A stretch of 64,000 bases of DNA from Clostridiaceae bacterium (GTDB lineage: Bacteria; Bacillota; Clostridia; Oscillospirales; Butyricicoccaceae), in NCBI GenBank assembly GCA_009911355.1, contig QXXE01000002.1, positions 1 to 64,000 on the forward strand. Direction: 5' to 3'. The position numbers were made by a program, and so were the translations under genes. The number at the start of each line of letters is the position of its first letter. The stretch's first letter is position 1. The notes under the pieces are model-generated. The model saw only the letters and a list, made by a program, of their open reading frames with translations. It made no database searches and was not told where the DNA came from. Shown piece after piece: positions 62,471 to 64,000 of this stretch.

Positions 62471-62499
62471 TTGACAAATCCCATCCGACAAGGTATCCT
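62471..62499 (+). promoter_or_regulatory. Promoter of the thioesterase gene
   Basis: TTGACA (62471-62476), 17 nt, TATCCT (62494-62499), with AAGGAG before the ATG at 62532. Confidence 0.7.
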
Positions 62500-62531
62500 G
62501 AAAGGGACAACACTGGAAAAGGAGAACTCAC

Positions 62532-62930
62532 ATGCTGGAAATTGGAACAAAGGGATATTCCGAACTGACCGTTACCGAAGACCTGCTCGCAAACAAAGTA
62601 GGCAGCGGCCTTGTCGCCGTTTATGCAACCCCGATGATGATCGCCGGGATCGAAGGGACCGCTGCATCTTCGGTTGCCGCCGCACTTGAAGCCGGCCAGA
62701 CGACCGTTGGCTGTCAGATGAACGTCAGCCATGTAGCCGCAACCCCTGCGGGCATGAAGGTACACTTCGAGACTGAGCTGACCGCCATTTCGCCAAATGG
62801 CAAAATGCTGACCTTCCGCGTCGCTGCATTCGACGAAACCGGCCTGATCGGCGAAGGCGAGCATCAGCGCGCCATCGTCTGGAAAGAGCGCTTCGAGCAA
62901 AAGGCGCAGGCAAAGCTTGATTCCAACTGA
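62532..62930 (+). CDS. FlK-like hotdog-fold thioesterase
   Basis: The 132-residue protein matches the fluoroacetyl-CoA thioesterase (FlK) family: MLEIGTKGYSELTVTEDLLA, VYATPMMIAGIEGTAASSV and VGCQMNVSHVAATPAGMKV. The Thr, Glu and His positions used by FlK appear to be present (ATPMM, GIEGTA, VSHVA). Most gut-bacterial members act on other acyl-CoAs or serve detoxification, so fluoroacetate activity is not implied. Single gene with its own promoter and terminator. Confidence 0.85.
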   Translation: MLEIGTKGYSELTVTEDLLANKVGSGLVAVYATPMMIAGIEGTAASSVAAALEAGQTTVGCQMNVSHVAATPAGMKVHFETELTAISPNGKMLTFRVAAFDETGLIGEGEHQRAIVWKERFEQKAQAKLDSN

Positions 62931-62943
62931 AAAGCCATATGCC

Positions 62944-62975
62944 GAGGGCTCCCGTTACCATCCGGGAGCCCTTTT
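62944..62975 (+). terminator. Terminator of the thioesterase gene
   Basis: AGGGCTCCCG and CGGGAGCCCTTTT form a strong stem with a 7-nt loop, 14 bp after the stop. Confidence 0.85.
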
Positions 62976-63039
62976 GCAGCCCCGTGCCCCCTTCTGTTTT
63001 TTCCCGCGCAGAAAATCCCGGCAAATCCAGCAAGGGCGG

Positions 63040-63068
63040 TTGCCTTTTCAGGCGGGATAGGGTACAAT
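63040..63068 (+). promoter_or_regulatory. Promoter of pyrK-pyrD
   Basis: TTGCCT (63040-63045), 17 nt, TACAAT (63063-63068). No PyrR-type attenuator is visible in the short leader. Confidence 0.6.
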
Positions 63069-63101
63069 TTAGATAGGCAGCAACCGACAGGAGGATTTTT
63101 T

Positions 63102-63893
63102 ATGCATTTGATTGAAGATACCAGTCATCCCGTGCAGGCATTCGGCGTTGTTTCCGCGCACCGGCAGCTTGCCGGGGGGCTGTTTGAGCTCCGGGTTACG
63201 GTACCGGAGATTGCCAGCCTTTCCCGCCCCGGGCAATTCGTACATATCACCTGCGGCGACGCAAATTTCCTGCGCCGCCCGATTTCCATCTGCGACGCGG
63301 CGGACGGCGTACTCCGTCTCGTGTTCCAGCAAAAGGGCGAGGGTACCGCGTGGCTCGCCGCGCGCACCGAAGGCGACCCGCTTGATCTCCTCGGCCCGCT
63401 CGGCAGAGGCTTCGATCTGTCTGCGCTCGGCCCCCGCCCGGTGTTTGTCGGCGGCGGCATCGGCGTGCCCCCCCTCCTGCTCGCCATGAAGCAGGCAAAG
63501 GTGCAGGGCGCGTCCCCGGCGGCGATTCTGGGCTTCCGCGACCGGGATGCCGTCATTCTGGAATCCGATTTCCGCGCCCTCGGTGAAACTCTGGTTGCAA
63601 CCGACGACGGCTCCTACGGCACGCATGGCTTCGTTACCGCCCTGCTCGAAGCGCGCGCAGGCAGTTTTACCTCCGTCTGCGCCTGCGGCCCCCGCGGGAT
63701 GCTCCGTGCCGTCGCAGGCATTGCCGAGACACATGGCCTGCCCTGCCAAGTTTCTATGGAGGAGCGCATGGGCTGCGGCATCGGCGCATGCCTTGTGTGC
63801 GCCTGCGCGCTCAAAGGCGCGGACGGCGGCACCCGTTACGGCCACGTCTGCAAGGATGGCCCCGTTTTTGATGCAAAGGAGGTCGAATGGTAA
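63102..63893 (+). CDS. pyrK: Dihydroorotate dehydrogenase B, electron-transfer subunit PyrK
   Basis: The 263-residue flavoprotein passes electrons from PyrD to NAD+. It has the FAD motif LRRPISICDA, the NAD-site GPRPVFVGGGIGVPPLL and the 2Fe-2S Cys set near the C-terminus (MGCGIGACLVCACALK ... GHVC). CAGGAGG precedes the ATG. The last codons overlap the start of pyrD. Confidence 0.94.
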   Translation: MHLIEDTSHPVQAFGVVSAHRQLAGGLFELRVTVPEIASLSRPGQFVHITCGDANFLRRPISICDAADGVLRLVFQQKGEGTAWLAARTEGDPLDLLGPLGRGFDLSALGPRPVFVGGGIGVPPLLLAMKQAKVQGASPAAILGFRDRDAVILESDFRALGETLVATDDGSYGTHGFVTALLEARAGSFTSVCACGPRGMLRAVAGIAETHGLPCQVSMEERMGCGIGACLVCACALKGADGGTRYGHVCKDGPVFDAKEVEW

Positions 63894-64000
63894 TGCAGGA
63901 CGCGAAAAAGATGAACCTTGCCGTGGATTTCTGCGGCGTAACACTGAAAAACCCGATTACCGTAGCTTCCGGGACCTTCGGCTTCGGCGAGGAGTACGGG
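63893..64000 (+). CDS. pyrD: Dihydroorotate dehydrogenase B, catalytic subunit PyrD (partial)
   Basis: Only the first 36 residues lie in the window: MQDAKKMNLAVDFCGVTLKN then PITVASGTFGFGEEYG. The latter is the conserved FMN-binding start of class 1B PyrD, which oxidises dihydroorotate in pyrimidine synthesis. I take ATG 63893 (TAATG overlap with pyrK, AGGAGG 10 nt upstream); ATG 63887 in the same frame is possible. The gene runs off the end. Confidence 0.9.
   Translation, partial: MQDAKKMNLAVDFCGVTLKNPITVASGTFGFGEEYG

Noticed and set aside
62532-62930. Link between the FlK-like thioesterase and the fluoride riboswitch as a fluoroacetate system
   Set aside because: They are 44 kb apart with separate promoters, and FlK-like proteins are common in gut anaerobes with other roles.

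Overview
The window looks like a chromosomal segment of a high-GC, endospore-forming, S-layer-bearing member of the Clostridia (Oscillospirales-like). The evidence is the gene content: spoVAC/AD/AE, yqfC-yqfD, three proteins with S-layer homology (SLH) domains, Firmicutes gene orders such as rplU-prp-rpmA-mnmM-obgE and yqfC-yqfD-phoH-ybeY-dgkA-era-yqzL-recO, an L27 precursor with a Prp-cleavable N-terminus, and strong sigma-A promoters (TTGACA-17-TATAAT). The genus cannot be fixed from sequence reading alone. No rRNA, tRNA, CRISPR array, phage or IS transposase was seen.

Layout. 1-600: a compact locus not explained by ordinary genes. It has a 27-residue hydrophobic peptide with its own promoter and a sequestered ribosome site, followed by two tandem, divergent-in-guide small-RNA units on the opposite strand. 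The first carries an 11-nt perfect complement to the peptide's start codon region. This is best read as a type I toxin-antitoxin locus with a second antitoxin RNA whose target is not in the window. 645-5225 (minus): a large SLH surface protein. 5.5-8.2 kb: pyrophosphatase and a VanRS-like two-component system. 8.2-12.2 kb: ribosomal and Obg cluster. 12.2-17.8 kb: mixed metabolic and membrane genes. 18.3-19.7 kb: a fluoride-type riboswitch ahead of a cation:proton antiporter. 20-30 kb: the sporulation/era/recO/mutS2 housekeeping cluster, interrupted by a frameshifted TraX-like gene. 30.4-33.2 kb: a second, frameshifted SLH protein.

33.5-37.2 kb (minus): a ribose-type ABC importer (SBP, ATPase, permease) whose permease seems to have lost about 40 internal residues. 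37.5-38 kb: a 41-bp tandem repeat array. 38.1-43.9 kb (minus): a five-gene nickel/peptide-family ABC importer under a cobalamin riboswitch with its own terminator. 44.3-47.6 kb: a third SLH protein. 47.8-53.8 kb: VanY-like peptidase, two EamA exporters, Nudix, CPBP protease and two unknowns, one AT-rich. 54-57.4 kb (minus): pgeF, an orphan lipoprotein SBP and mnmA in one tightly coupled operon. 57.5-64 kb: RNase Y, spoVA genes, an ECF S component, a FlK-like thioesterase and the start of a pyrKD operon.

Most long intergenic gaps hold recurring GC-rich elements: a ~380-bp repeat (two copies), a mosaic hairpin family (over ten copies), the 41-bp tandem unit and a short REP-like hairpin (four copies). 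These look like non-coding mobile or structural repeats and account for most of the spurious long open frames between genes.
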